A stretch of DNA of 64,000 bases from Margaritifera margaritifera (GCA_029931535.1 JAQPZY010001549.1:2256001-2320000); one strand, 5' to 3'. Counted from the stretch's first letter, positions 25,205 to 38,720 are shown. Numbers and translations: made by a program. Notes: generated from the letters alone by a model not told the origin.

Positions 25205-26678
25205 CATACAAGGAACAATTTGAATCGAAGTTCAATTCGCACCATATATGCATTATATTTCATTTATCTGGTACAGTCGCAAGTCATGATTAGAGACTCT
25301 CTAAACTCTGCGAAAAGTGCGGTAGAATTCCTGAAACCCAAATAGGTACCTGCAGTAGCAATGGATCAACATCTATATGAATTGGCCAAAACAATCCAGT
25401 GGAATTGAACAGAGCAGTATGGTGAAAACAAGTTCGTCAGCGCTTTTCGACATTTGCAACTTGAACTTACTGCACTGAAAACACTAGAATTCTGAGTCGA
25501 GGAAAGCGGTTTGACCAGTACAATCGTTCTAGCTGGCGTAGCCTCGTCCATAATTACTGATTCGCTCTTCCGTAAGGTTTCTTATATCAATCTCACTAGC
25601 GGTGCACACCAATTAACCAGTGAGCAGTCGATAAACGATCCCTCCGCTTGCATTAATCTTTACTTTTTAACCACAGTTGGCGAACACCATTTCATTGATC
25701 GGTGCAGTGAAAGGTCGAAAAAGTGTCCCTAATTCCATTTCGCGTTCCTGGCAATGCAGCTTGAAGTTTTTATTATCCTGTTTGTCCGATCAATCCCGCA
25801 AGCAGATTTTGGCCTATATTTAGATGGTCTCACAAAGGGGGTTATTGTTGCCAACATTACAGAAATTACTCAAGTACACCTCAAAGACATAAAAAGCATA
25901 AACTTGAACAATTCTGAAATTAGTGGACAGTTTGTTCGACGAAATTATACGGTAGGCAAAACATCTCGGCCATTTGTAACGCTAACAATTAGCCACCCCC
26001 ATACAGACTATAATACTCTGGTACAAACAGATGGGAAAGCCGTCGGTGTTACTGAAAACTCTAGGGTTCTTCGTCACTAGATGTTCGCTGGAACAAAAAT
26101 GGCGAAGTTTGTTGTCATTGACACATCACTAGATTAAACTGATGAACCAAAATATGGCACTTGGAACCGTGGGCAGACAAAAAGTGTACAAAATGTATTT
26201 CAAGTATGCTGAAACACTTGCTGAAATCATTGAGAAAATGGGAAATCCATTTATTACAAAATGTAGGAACCTGTTGGTTTTGGACTCGAAATAAATCGCC
26301 GATGTCTCACTTATTACAACACCTCAATCGACTGAAAACGGTCGGCCAGCATAGTTTGAACATTTCTTGAATGATTGACTGAAGAAATGCAATCTGCCAT
26401 TATTTCGTACCCCATCGGTAACAAAGAGGTCTTGGATTTCTACAAAGGTTGCAACATTGTACCATAAATATGGACACATTTTTGTCAACGAGAACCATCG
26501 TTTCTCTTCATTCCTCAGCCATGTTAGAAAACGCGATCTTGATACGAAGTCTGATCTTTCAAAATGTTCTGAAATACTGTATGATCAGCACGATGCAATT
26601 TTAACAGCTGAAGTTTTTACTTATGATTGGGCTCTCATCGTCAATATGTTTAAACCGGGACAAGGAACGACGTTTTAA
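25205..26678 (+). pseudogene. Decayed copy of a multicopy invertebrate ORF family
   Basis: Successive frames show, in the right order, landmarks of a large uncharacterised protein family that I recall as multicopy in mollusc and cnidarian genomes: MIRDSLNSAKSAVEFLKP, MDQHLYELAKTIQW, YGENKFV with LQLELTALKTL, FVRSIPQADFGLYLDGL, HPHTDYNTLVQTDGKAVG with VTENSRVLRH (cf. a HEQNNALVKGxGGAxGLTENP motif), and near the end DLDTKSDLSKCSEIL and VNMFKPG. Between them are frameshifts and stops, so no full-length product is possible. The function of the family is unknown to me; its copy number suggests spread with mobile DNA. The assignment is by memory of motifs only. Confidence 0.6.
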
Positions 26679-26699
26679 AATTAGGTTAATAATAATAGT

Positions 26700-27530
26700 T
26701 TTGAAATAAATTATCTATCCTGGTGGATAAGATATTGAAGATTTAAAATATAACAAAGTCTGTTGTAAATGCAAAAGCAAACACCATATATTACCCACGA
26801 AAGGGAGAATACAGATTCAAATATATATTCTCTGGTCCAGTGTATACTGCATTACAATTATGGAAGCCAGGAATAATGTAAAAATCCAGACTTAGAAATA
26901 CTAAACATTCCATATAGTAGAAAAGCCCCAACTAACAGAGAGAAATGTATGTTTAAGACAAATAATCGATGAATTAAAAGAGCCAATTACAAATAATTAC
27001 AAGACCTAAAATAAGTCGACGAAGATACAGTTCAAGAACTTAGAGAAATAGAATACCGTGGTAAAACTAGATATGCCACGGAGCTTAAACTATCAAAGCA
27101 GTATACTATTTGTAATTATTACTTCGAAATGGAGATGGTATTCAAAAAATACCATAAATCAATTAAATTATTCCAAGAGTCGACTCTTATAAGCTTTTTT
27201 AATAGTAACAATGTATTAAGACGGCAATAATAAGGTATTAATAACGCAGTAGTAACATAATTAAATAATGCAGTATACACAACACAACTGCTACTATTCG
27301 TAATGCAGTAAGAACGCAGTAATAAGGTAATAAGCAATATAAACTATCAACGCTTCCAAACCAAATTGTTTATAGTCGTATTAAGATTGTTATGTTTTAC
27401 TCATCATTAATGTCATGACGTAAAACCAATACAGAACCATGTTGACTACAGATCAATTAATATAAATTACATTTACCAAATAAAAAGGATCAAAAGCAAG
27501 GTGGTTTCAATTTTCTCCCCCTGAGCTTAC
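26700..27530. other. Intergenic, no gene seen
   Basis: AT-rich DNA. A short patch near 26,750-26,870 translates to a Cys/Lys-rich stretch (CCKCKSKHHILP), but stops break it within about 40 codons and it cannot be assigned. Confidence 0.4.
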
Positions 27531-27534
27531 TTTT

Positions 27535-28450
27535 ATTGACAGTGGAAATTATACGGTCTTCAAAGGTTCTCTAGAATAACGGGAAAACAAGTTCTTGGTA
27601 CACTTGAGTTTTGTTAGCATCTTGCATGTAAGGTCGTCACAACAGGGGCACATACATTTGTTATATCGTATAGATATACAGATCGATGCCTGACACACTC
27701 ATCTTCTAATGGTTCTCTTTTCTCCATGGGATCCCCAGCTACCTTCTATATTGTTCCCGGCTCCCTAACCGCTTTCTCCAACTCCCCTTAGAATTATACG
27801 TACACAGAACAAAACAAAATACAGCTCCATTTGACTTGACTGGTAATCTATACTCATAATTCAGACTCATTTACTGATGACTCTGACATCTCAATCATTT
27901 AAGAATTCGCATTCAATATTCTTGTTAAGGAAAAACACAACATCTATTTATCCTACGCTAGATGATTACAGTTAACGGTTACTCCACTGGTACATAGAGC
28001 CGATATTTATCCCAGGTTCCATGTTGAGAAGCTACTGATTGTGTTTAACTCCTCCTGTATGTGACACCTGTCTATAGCAGCGTAACTGCTCACCCACCAA
28101 ATTATGATATGGATTTACAGCTGAATCGACGTAAATTAGCGAGGATAACAACATAGTGGATGCTGGTACACCGTTATATGTAGGTCAACTTAATCCAACA
28201 ACGTAAGCCGCCATTCGAATGTTAGTAGCTATTTACATCTCCAACGTCTCGATCCACGAGGTAAAATACTCTGCTCAGATTCAAAGAGATATGGATAGGA
28301 AGGGACCGGATTCCAAATCAATTATAATAGTGAAGATATTGAACATTCTTTTTGTATAGCTCCGTATTTAATGCTACAAGATACCAGCTCTTTCTTTCTA
28401 TTTTTCAACTCACTGCTTATGAAACGCTAGATTCATTATTTAAGAGAGAC
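27535..28450 (+). pseudogene. Broken copy of receptor exon 2 (3' half) plus intron 2
   Basis: 27,535-27,625 aligns with the last third of Ig exon 2 and its donor region: TTGACAGTGGAAATTATACGGTCTTCAAAGGTTCTCTAGAA against the corresponding 5,315-5,355 block. It carries an in-frame TAA directly after the Glu codon and has lost the GTAAGT donor. The following bases track intron 2 (5,400-6,050), including GTTCTC, the CTCCCTAxC block and a minisatellite fragment. It is a partial duplication of the receptor locus in the same orientation, now non-functional. Confidence 0.75.
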
Positions 28451-28560
28451 GGTGAATTAACAACTATGCAAACTCTGCAATATTGTAAGTGCTGAATTTA
28501 TAATGTAAGCACAATGTTACTCTAACCAGTGAAGTTAAGTGTCTTTCTTCCTCTCTTTGT

Positions 28561-28615
<55 letters not shown>
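28561..28615 (+). repeat. (TA)n microsatellite
   Basis: TA array of about 50 bases, downstream of the receptor exon-2 pseudogene. Confidence 0.95.
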
Positions 28616-29340
28616 GCAATAAACTGAAAACGAACAGTGTAAAACTAGTTGTCAACTAGCCTTAGCGCTTTCGACTTCCTTTGAGTTTTTTTCAAAGGCA
28701 GACACAAAACTGAGAAAGGACAAACAATAGTTGCATTTATGTCAAATAATTTATTGTTAATTTCTTCAAGTTCCATTTTAACTAATCCGAATGTATACGG
28801 AAAAGATATTAATATATTCCAAATTTATTGCCACTATTTGTCAGCCAAAAAGCCGCGACGACATGTACAGAATGTTTTCTGTGAATTGTTTTATATTTTG
28901 TCAGTCAGAAAATGGGATACTGTGCAATTATTGACCGCGTATTCACCGACTACTATAGCAGCAGCACACCAATTTTCATAAAATCTTAATAAGAAGAAAC
29001 CACGTAAATATCATTTAATTTCTTCGTTTTGTTTATATTTACATTAGGCATTTGCCCTTTCACTCATTTTCAGTTTCCTCAGACTTATTGTACTCCAGAT
29101 GAAAGGTCAAGATAAAGATGCCGTGGAAGAGGAATGAAGTATATATGATTGATTGTTGAATATGAGGATACCGTCAAAGACGTTATTCGTTCCTGAATAA
29201 AACTTGTACAAAACTTAAACTCACTTTATCAAAAACGTAAAACGCTATAAATCAAAAAGTTTGAAGTTCTACGTGAGAATAGCATTTCATAATTTTTTTA
29301 CACCTTGAGTCTTTTCCATAATTTTTGTGAATTAATGTTT
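28561..29340. other. TA microsatellite and intergenic DNA
   Basis: A TA array occupies 28,561-28,615. The remainder to 29,340 shows no supportable gene. Confidence 0.6.
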
Positions 29341-29349
29341 CATATTTGT

Positions 29350-29640
29350 CAGAACCGTTTATGACTAATGTAGGAGAGAAACTCCCTCCAACACATCGTC
29401 TACTGGATCATCGACAACACACAATAACGCCATCATTATCTTCAGACAAATGTTGACTTAAAGCAGACACAGAGATGGTTGAGGTCCTTGAACAATTTTT
29501 AAAAGTTGAGATGGTGCGTTTAAGCATTGAGCGGGAAGGGCTAAGAGTTGAATTAGAGAAGCTGAAAGTCGATACAGAGAGACCAAGCATTGAATATGAG
29601 AGACTTAAAATAAGAAAGAGAGAGAGAATAGAAATTTGAA
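29350..29640 (+). pseudogene. Coiled-coil coding remnant
   Basis: The plus strand reads PFMTNVGEKLPPTHRLLDH, then after one in-frame stop a charged heptad-like stretch (MVRLSIEREGLRVELEKLK, ERPSIEYERLKI) ending in a stop. Such an Arg/Glu/Leu coiled coil is typical of the C-termini of Myb/SANT-like proteins spread by DNA transposons, but no Myb domain is visible upstream, so the origin is uncertain. Confidence 0.4.
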
Positions 29641-30764
29641 AAATCTAACCCCACGTACAAACAGGTAAATACATGTCTGAGAACTCATTGATTGTTAATA
29701 TTACATATAGATTGCTGTCAGAATTATAAAATAATAATCTATTTTTGTTTCATTTTCTATAGTGTTATTTGTATGGACCATTTCACAAATGTGTTAAAAA
29801 TTAGGTAGTGCGACGCTGTGGATTTATGTTATATTCAGTAACATAACTTTACCAGATTGCAGATTAATGTTTAGAAATTATATCAAAGATTTACAGAGAG
29901 AAATATACCAAAGTTGTGAAGGGTTATTACATCAGCATGCATGTGAAGTAAAGTTTCACATTCATAAATTTGGGAATCTCTTTGTAATGTATTGAGATTT
30001 TATATTCCATTTGAAGTCTGTGAGATCTTTTAAAAGATAAAATTATATTCTGTCTGGTGATACTTGCCGAAAATGGGTCATCAACGTGTCGCGCTATTAT
30101 TCTTTCTGTCCTTTTACTTTAATTTTACAGCAGCTTGTTTTTCTACTTTGATATATTTTTCTGTATTTCAAAAAAGCATTTGTTTAAACTGATTATTGTG
30201 CCTTCAAATGCATGCGTTTTGTTACAGTTTCTATCTCAACTAATGACCTTATAATCTGATATGATCTCTTAGGGGAAAGTAATTAATCTAAACATATAAA
30301 TAGTTCCAATATGGTTGTGAAATATACAGAGAAAGGAGTTGAACATTTGTATCGAAAGTTAGATCAACCATCTGGGATAATATGAGTGTGTAATAAAAAG
30401 ACACAATCAAAAGATATGAATTGGCAGATTTTCCAAGAGAAGTAAATTTAAAAATTCACTGTACTGAATTCCCAATTATGTGTTTCATTCCATTTGCAGA
30501 AACTACCTCACCGCCTAAGAAATCTTTGCGCTGAAAACGACAGTAACTAAATTACACTTAAAGTGTACACTAGATGTTGTATACACGTTCTAAAGTTTCT
30601 TACCTATTTACATATTCTTGGTATGTTAGCAAAAATCAGTTTCATTCAGTAATGCTTTCTCGCCAATTGGAACTTTAAACAGTGTCGACAATTTAATTTA
30701 TTTATTAAAACTAGTACGCTTCTCTTATGGAAATATCAATTAATGTATATACATCTAAAGGGGA

Positions 30765-31030
30765 TGGCTTGGCTTGGTTTTCTAAGGTGTAGCACTATTT
30801 TGCAGGAGATGATAGGCTGTACATGGGAGCTAGTACATTTGGTGGAGTAAGAACCCGGAAACACATCGGGAAGAACAACCAATCCATGGGGAGCTACTGG
30901 CAAGCTTTACCACATACCTACAATGGTCTAGCTGAGACTTGAACTCACGGGGACAGAGGTGGGATGAGTGAGTTATATGTAAAGGCGAGCGACTTAGACA
31001 ATTCTGTCACCTGGGCCCTTTAAAGGTGAA
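30765..31030 (-). mobile_element. tRNA-derived SINE
   Basis: On the minus strand, a tRNA-like head with a B-box-like GTGAGTTCAAGTCTC (30,934-30,948) is followed by a body containing TTGCCAGTAGCTCCCC and TTTCCGGGTTCTTACTCC. This block is less AT-rich than its surroundings and interrupts the alignment between the 30.6-kb and 0.96-kb duplicate segments, consistent with a later insertion. Confidence 0.55.
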
Positions 31031-31475
31031 CCGTTTTTCGTGTGCAGGTACACAAAACATAACAGAACATAAACAGTAAGCTCCTGACTTTACCGAAAGA
31101 CATCTGCAATTTAAATCTGTTTTATTCTTTGCTTGTTCCGAGTGAATAATGGATATGTTTTATCTCGTGGGTGAAAAAGTAGTATATGCTCCTATTCAAT
31201 ATATCCGTTATTCACTCGGAACAAGCAAATATCCTCTATATGTTTTTTTTCGTTGTTCGAATCTCACATATTTCTACTGAATGTATATTATTCTCTTATT
31301 GTTTGATTTATTGACATGCATGCATGCTTCATTTTACGCGCTTATCCATTTATCTATATATACATTCATAATTACATATATGTATACATACATGAATACA
31401 TTACCATTTCCCATGGAACCTGCATGTTTCTCATGCACATATATGTGTGTGTTTTAAGAGAGAGAGAGATGCGTG

Positions 31476-31530
<55 letters not shown>
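31476..31530 (+). repeat. (GA)n microsatellite
   Basis: GA array of about 55 bases, with a smaller one just upstream at 31,457-31,468. Confidence 0.95.
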
Positions 31531-31532
<2 letters not shown>

Positions 31533-34172
31533 AGAGAGACGCTAGGGTTCCTGATATTTCACAATTTGCTCCTCAAATTACATTTTAGTGCATACATTTT
31601 AACATGTTAACATCTTGTAAAGAAAAGATGAGTGCATTATAAGCTTGGAACTGAAGTGCTGGACATCGTCTCGCGATTAGGCAAATCGCATTTTAATGTT
31701 TCGCATGAATGTGTTTTCTAATGCATGTATGTATATATGTATATTGTTGCACATCACCACATTTATAGCTATATAATGCCTAAAAGTAGTAAGTTTGTAA
31801 AAATATAAAGATTACTAATTGCTAAAATCTTCAGAAATATAAGCACTTCTATATACAAGCAATTTATCTCACAAGATAAATAATAAAAGGGTGTAAAAAT
31901 ACATTTCTTTAAAGATTTACAATAATACAAACATCTTACAAAGGGTACAATTCCCAAATATAGATAAAAATGTATTGTATAAAATGCATTATTAGGTATC
32001 TCCACAAGCTTTTCTCAAGCAGCTACGCCACGAAAAGCTCCTTCCTCCTCATCGAGTTGACATAACAAAAATTAAAATAAAACATAAAACATATATGAGA
32101 GAGAGAGTGAGAGAGTCCGACCGATTCTTCCTCAGTGCCATACGGAATTATATTTGATTAATTATAATTAAAAATCAATTAATAAAATAACGGGATGGAT
32201 TTTGTTTGTAGTCACTAAGACCTGATTCTAATACTGTTAGTAGGTACGGAAGGTAAATATTTAGAAATAGTGGTTCAATTATTTGTTGACAGCCTTAGTC
32301 AATGGTTAAACGCATGTAGATAGTACAGTAGGTACTAAGTTCTATTAACACGTCTTTATCCCTATAGTCCGTCTGAGATTGTAAATTATTCTAGGTGCTT
32401 TCGTTTTCCTTCACCTTTCAAAGGCCTACTAAATGCCACCAGTTGGGCCATATAGAGCTTCTAATATCATTGTATGAATACTTAATATAATTTGAGGAAG
32501 TTTGCTCAAAATTTAATTTGAATTAAGGTTTCAATAAAATTAATAGAATTTCAATGGCACTTCAATTGACGTGTAAATGATTTATTCAATGAAATGGATT
32601 TAGACGATTCCTGAAAACTTGTTCCTTTCTGGAAGCAGCCTCTCCAACAAACAGGTTGAAAAGAAAAATAATCTTATGATCCAATATTAAATTTGAAAAC
32701 AGTTTAAATACACTGTATGTGCAAATATGAATGACAGTACGTACAACAAAACTAATATCCACAGTTCTTACATCATATATAAAGTTTAGTTGAGCTTCAA
32801 CGTGGTTATAGTACATGTTACGCTTAGATAATGTCCGGTAGACTTTGAGACCGTTTATAAAACAATTATTTTGATCAAATCCTTGATAGTTTCATTTATG
32901 TGTCACCAAAAATTCCCACAAATATTGTTGGCTAGCATAACCTATACACTTGATACTTCCCTCTTCCTCTAAGATGCATTGTTTGCTGTAGATAGTTTTT
33001 ACTTCCATGCTATTGATGGTTTCACTAAGAGTGTACATGTGACAAGGTGAATGTATTGTTTTGAGGGTTATTGTGCCATAATTATATTCTACAACAATAT
33101 ACTCATTGAAGGTTGGATTTGAGTGGGTTTCACTTTCATTTCCTGTTAGTTATGCTAGCTTACGGTAGGCACAGTTTTGATTTTGTCTTGCCCCTCTGTC
33201 TATCCGATTGCACGCACGTGCTCTGTCCGTCTGTCTATATGTACGTCTATCTGTCTTAGAAATGTATTAGAACAATATCGCAAAAAAGAACTGATGCAGA
33301 CATATATAATTTAGTAGGTTTGTATGCATATGTAGATGACCCAATTGTATTTTCATGCCACAAAAGCAATTTTATGTTATTATATTCAAATAACATTTGG
33401 AACATTTGAGCTGCAGTACAGGTTTTATAAACACAAATCTAGCAATCTGTTCTATGAGTTTTAATTGACAATGTCATCATTTGTAATGATCATACACAAT
33501 TCCTAGAAGAAAATAACATTATGTTGAAAAATGTACAACTCATATGCACGTTTCTTCGTCAAAGTGTTAGATTATTGTATCAATCCTTGCTCATCTGCTC
33601 AGCTTTTAAAGTTAGAATTTTATGTGGTATATAAGTGTAGATAACAGTTCCATCGAGTACTTCCTACAATGCATGTTTATTAAAGACTGATCATCAAACT
33701 ACGAAAAGCAGATTTCGATGGAATTATCGACAATCTTACAACTTATAGATATTAGAATTCATTGATCGTAGGCCAACACATGTGTTGTATGAACGAATAT
33801 ACACACACCAAGTTTAGAAGGAAAATTTATTTATTAATTCATACAGTTCTCGATTATACGAAAAATCCCAATCGTAATTGGTAACTAAGAAAATAAATTA
33901 TCTAATTGCTTTCAGTCGACTAAAGTCGGAAAATTCTTGGTTTACTCGAGTTTTACAGCAGAATTACCTCTGACAAATCTTGAATTAGAATAAAGGCGAC
34001 AGTCTTAATATGATCCTATTTTAATTTAGTCGTTAGAGAACGTTCGTTCCTTGTTTCGCACATTCATATGAAAATATTCGAAGAACTTCCAAACATTTTT
34101 GCCTTTCATATATTTATTTTATTGTTGCAACCAAGTTTTATTATTGCTTTGTGCTTTCAAATATTGTTATTA

Positions 34173-34204
<32 letters not shown>

Positions 34205-35138
34205 GGTCTCTCTCTCCATGAATTGTTTTAACCCTACTAAGACATATTACGCGGATTCCACTATTGCGGGAATATAACATGCTTTCTAAATCGCAAAGTT
34301 TTGAGATTCCCATGTAGAGGTCCTGATCAGATTTGTACTTGATGAATCATATGTAGTCTGGTTACTTATGTATTTTCCCACGCCCCAGTACTTAGTAAAG
34401 AATGAAGGAGAGCAAAGTCCTAGACTAAACCACATCCTTTATTTAAGATAACTAAGATATTGTATATTGCCGTCAACTTCTTTGTCATTACTCTTTCCGC
34501 AGCCGATGTTACGGATTCACTTCCTTTCCTTCTGAAGCTTCATACTTATCACTGCTTCCGAAAATGTCGTCTGATTGTGGTCCCATTCGTGGTATTTGTC
34601 TGATCCCATTTCTGAGGGGTGTCTAAATTGAACAAAGTGTCCGAATTACGCTTGGTATATTTTCCATTACTGTGAAAAGTTATGGCATTAATTGATTTTA
34701 GACAAAGGCATGGATTCATTGTTTCCAGAAAATTCTTAATTGATCGCTTGGAAAATGCCAATAATTATTTATAGTAAATGGAAGACAGTAAAATTACAGT
34801 CTGGATACACATAACTACACAATTATGAAAATTCTTCGGTTGTGCGACGATGGCAGGCTTAATAATATCCAGTGTTAATTTAGCCGTTTCAGCATGTTAA
34901 TCACACTTTTTACGTCTTCTTTTGAGTAGATTCCATAAGCGTAAACATTCACATGAAATATATGCAGGATTGGTACCTTTTTCGTTTACATTCAACATAC
35001 CTATTTTATTGTTGCAGATCACTCATATTCTTGCTTTATGTAATGTGTCACTACGGTATCTAATCATCTGTTGCTCATCTTCATCTGTAAATGACTCAAG
35101 GATGTTTTTTTCTTGTACGTGATGAGCAAAACTGTTTG

Positions 35139-35170
<32 letters not shown>

Positions 35171-35394
35171 GTAAATTGATTGTCCTCACTAAAAACAACA
35201 CATAATGGATTCCCTTAGTGTAAGTAAAACAGGCTATAGAAAATATCTAAATATTCTTATTAATGTTGCTAAGTGTTTGCTTTGAAAATTGTTAGTCGTT
35301 AAATCGGAACAGAGGTGGGCGCTGGAAGCAAGTTCGTCTCAAGGCAAATAAATTAAAATGATCCCGAACTCTAATCAATAGCAAAGCACAATTG

Positions 35395-35590
35395 TACGAA
35401 TTGTTACGAACCAGGGAAATATTTTTGAATAAACACACATTATTTTTATTACGTATACAATTTTCCAATAGTTTTAAAAAATATATCCTTAAGTGTAGTA
35501 TAATTTCTTCTGCACACGGGCTGAGACGTGCACATGCAGCAGTGTGAGAAATATCCGTGATATCATGCAATGTACTCATAATTGTTTTAA
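35395..35590 (+). repeat. Local repeat shared with 41.08-41.28 kb
   Basis: GAATAAACxCAxATTATTTTTATTA, GTATACAAT, and GCACACGGGxTxAGAxGTGCAC with a following CGTGATxTCA occur here and again at about 41,085-41,280. Neither copy encodes anything recognisable. Confidence 0.7.
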
Positions 35591-35639
35591 AACACAAATA
35601 CAAAGTTTATAATGACAGAGAACTCACTACAGTGAGGTT

Positions 35640-37040
35640 AAATTGGAGTGTCAAATCTGAGATGTATTCATCTGACTAGGCCCATTTCTACACTTCGAAC
35701 TCCCAACTTCGTCTAAGATGCATTGTGTGCCGTATATAGTTTCACGTCCTCTCTATTAGGTGTCTCTAACAGGGTTCATGTTATATGGCGAATGGGTCAT
35801 TGTGAGACAAATATATTCCATAACAGTTTACTCTCGGAAGACATGAATCGGCTGGATTTCATTTTCGCTTCCTGCTAGGTATCCTTTCATTGCTTGCAGT
35901 ACGGCCATTTGATTTGCTCTCGCCTATCCTATCGCAGATACGTGTTCCGTCCTACTTGATGCAAACAAATGCAGTTTGGTAGGTTTGTATGCACATGTAG
36001 AGAGCCAAAATATAATTTATTATTTTCAAAAATGATTCGAAACCTTTTGGCTGCATTACATGATTCATAAAATCAAATCGTGTCATTATTTGTATTAGCT
36101 TTGATCGAGACTAATGTTAGTTCGTTTAATCATCATCAATGGCTCTTAGACGAAAATAGCTTGCATTATTTGACACGTATATGTACGTTTTCCGGTCAGA
36201 AGCTTTTGATTAAAGTATCAACCTTCATTCATTTGTGAAGCTTTCACATTTAGTAATGCATGGAACATATAAATGTAGATATTATAAACTTGAAGTACTT
36301 ACCCCAGTGTATGTTTATTATAGACTGAAAGTCAGAGTATAGAAAACAGATTTCAATTAAATTATCGACAATCTTAGAGTGTATATATTATGGAACCAAA
36401 TACATGTAGGCCAACGCATGGATTGAATGAATTAATATACATAAGTCTATTGCAGAAGGAATATTTATTTATTATTTGATTAACTGGTTGATTTGGGGAA
36501 AAATCGTAATTGGTAACTAATAGACAATCATCGAATTGCTCTTAGTACGTGTAACATCTATAAATACAAATTGAAATCACATTGTCTGCATGAGTGTTAC
36601 AACCAAATTACCTAGGAAAAATCTACCGTCTTAATATTTTCATGTATTAATTTATCAGTTTCAGAACTAAACTTACTCTTTTCAATCATTCACATGAAAA
36701 TCTACGAAGAATTTTAAATTATCTTCTCATTTTATATGCTTGTTGTATTATTGCAATCAAATTCTGCAATTACTTTGTGTAGTGAAATATTTTTTTTTTC
36801 ATCTTATCTCCCTCCTTTACACCATGAATGGTTTATTTTCACTAAAGCAAAGGACACGGATTCCTTTAGTGTGGAAAAAGAGCATTATTTTTAAATTTAA
36901 AATATGTGAGATTCCCACAAGAGCTATGGTCCTGGTCAGATTTTTATTTGCTGAAACATATGTAGTCTGGCTCCCTATCTCTCTTCCCACGCTTCTATAC
37001 TCAGTAAATAAGCAAACAGCGTGAAGTAACATACTTCATC
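35640..37040 (+). repeat. Second-generation duplicate of about 32.9-34.4 kb
   Basis: TCTAAGATGCATTGTxTGC (35,712; cf. 32,961), the TTTGATTTGxTCTxGCC block (35,908; cf. 33,180), CTTAATATxxTC (36,631), the CAxTCACATGAAAAT block (36,690; cf. 34,060) and TATGTAGTCTGG (36,958; cf. 34,350) appear in order. A related partial copy is at 43.9-44.5 kb. Confidence 0.7.
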
Positions 37041-37239
37041 AAATCATTCTATTTAAGATAATACAAAAATGAATATGGAATTAAAAATAATCTGAGATGA
37101 TTAAACTCTTATACTGATACGATTTCTCTTAATTTCACTAATCACTTTTTTTTAAACTTCAACACGTTCGTTGTAACTGCATTCATTAAGTTGATTGCAT
37201 GTCAGACCCATACCCATACGCAATTAGTATTTAGAGGTA

Positions 37240-38720
37240 TTTCATTTTCCTTTTGTCTGCGCGTATATCGCTTCATTTTTCCTTTTGTCTGTGCGTGTAT
37301 TTTTCTCCAGAAATCACCTCAGCAGTTGAAATAAATACGATTCCGTAAATCAAATTTGAAACAATTTAGTTTGTAAGAAAAATAACTGTGTAAGTTTAGA
37401 ATTGCTTTGCATTTTTTAATAGAACTATGACAGTTTTTTGACCAAGGATCAGCTGTGTGTGCCTTTCCAGTAATTTCGTGTAAAATACTATATATGAAGA
37501 TATGTTTTGTATGTATATTCAATGTTAATGTGATATGCAGAATTCTCTCTCATTCTTTGAGTTTCTGCAAGATCGGTAATTATGCGCTTGGTAGGATATG
37601 TTTCCTTGCCTTACAAACAAGTCCTTTTAAAATTTCTTAAACTATCATTGCTGTAACAAAAAAGAAAAGAATTGAAACAGGATTACTGACAGATGACTTG
37701 CTTTTTGGTAAATAAGCACGATTTTCATTAGTGGATACATTCAAATATGTTAAATGAAATGAAAAAATAAAATAATTGAATTAATTTCAGCACTATTCCG
37801 CATATCAAAAATATGATAATGACCCGAGTTTAAATGAATTTTTCAGGAATTTTTCTCTTCCCTTCCGTTTAATTCTTTTATTTTAAGGCCCCGAACATCA
37901 AACCTGGAAACTACAGAGGGTATGTCACTTTATCATCTTCGGCAAAAACGGATCCATTGATTCATCGACATTTGACACAGAAAATATTTTTTGTTAGCTG
38001 ATTATTTGAATCAAATCAAATAATGATTTAAAACAAAGTAGATGGTTAAGTTTAATGTAATTAATATACAGCGTATGTCTTGTTATCTTTCTTTCATCAA
38101 ACATGACCATTTATCTCTGCATTAAAAAGGTCGAAATGTTTTGTGTATTGTTTATAATAGAATGAAACGAACATGTTTTCTATCTCCCACTTCCTTGTTT
38201 TTGTCTAAAAGTCATTGTTCAATTATATAGTTTTCACTTTCACTCTATAATGTCTTCCGCAGTGCAGCTTAAATAACATGGTAAATGCATTGTTTTGAGG
38301 GTCGTTGTGGGATTATTATATTGTACAAAACGTTTACTCAGTGCAAATTGGAATCGATTGTTTTTTTTATTTTGTTGCTGCTAGTTTTGCCTCCTTGCAG
38401 TAGGGGCAGCTTAATTTGATCCTCTCGTGTCCGTCCCTCTCTCCGTCGGTCTGCATATCCGCACGTGCGGCTTCCAGTGCCTATTAGTACGATTGCGCAA
38501 AACCTTTCTGTAGACAAATAAAAGATCAAAGGCATATTGGTATGCATGTATACATTACCTTATTAGATTTTCTAGAGCAAATTTTATATTATCTTCTTTA
38601 GAATTCTATAACTTTTTTAGGACTGAGTCTTTTTGGTTATAGTAAGATGTACATGTTTTACAAACACAAATGAAGTTTTTCTTGATGTAATTTTTAAACG
38701 ACACTTTTATCCGTATCTAA
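37240..38720 (+). repeat. Duplicate of the exon-4 block and its downstream repeat (about 8.1-10.5 kb)
   Basis: Landmarks are CTGCGCGTATA, AAATCACCTCAGC, GATCAGCTGTGTGTGCCTTTC, AATAATTGAATTAATTTxAGCAC and ATxATGACCCGAGTTxxAATGAA, followed by the 9.88-kb block (GTTTTGTGTATTxTTTATAATAGAA) at 38,130. The exon-4 position (about 37,888-37,985) keeps fragments (GGATCCATTGATTCATC, TTTGACACAGAAAAT), but acceptor, frame and donor are lost. Confidence 0.75.
37888..37990 (+). pseudogene. Fossil of receptor exon 4 (third copy)
   Basis: The sequence GGATCC, ATTGATTCATCGACATTTGACACAG, AAAAT matches the 3' half of exon 4 ([11 protein letters not shown]). The bases after AAAAT are TATTTTTTG instead of the GTAAGT donor, and the upstream half is scrambled by an insertion. 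Confidence 0.55.

Larger units (their letters stand above)
30640..34650 (+). repeat. Segmental duplicate of about 0.95-4.0 kb
   Basis: Blocks occur in the same order and orientation as in 0.95-4.0 kb: TTCATTCAxTxxTxCTTTC at 30,640 (cf. 963), the CATA/AC tract area near 31,350, GAxTGGATTTAGACxxTTCCTGAAAAC at 32,590 (cf. 1,945), the TTTGATTTxGTCTTG block at 33,180 (cf. 2,668), TTCCxxxCATTTTTGxC at 34,090 (cf. 3,415) and TCTTTGTCATxA at 34,480 (cf. 3,805). Many indels separate the copies, including about 300 bases present at 2,037-2,340 and absent here. A SINE (30.77-31.03 kb) and GA microsatellite (31,476-31,530) interrupt it. Confidence 0.75.
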
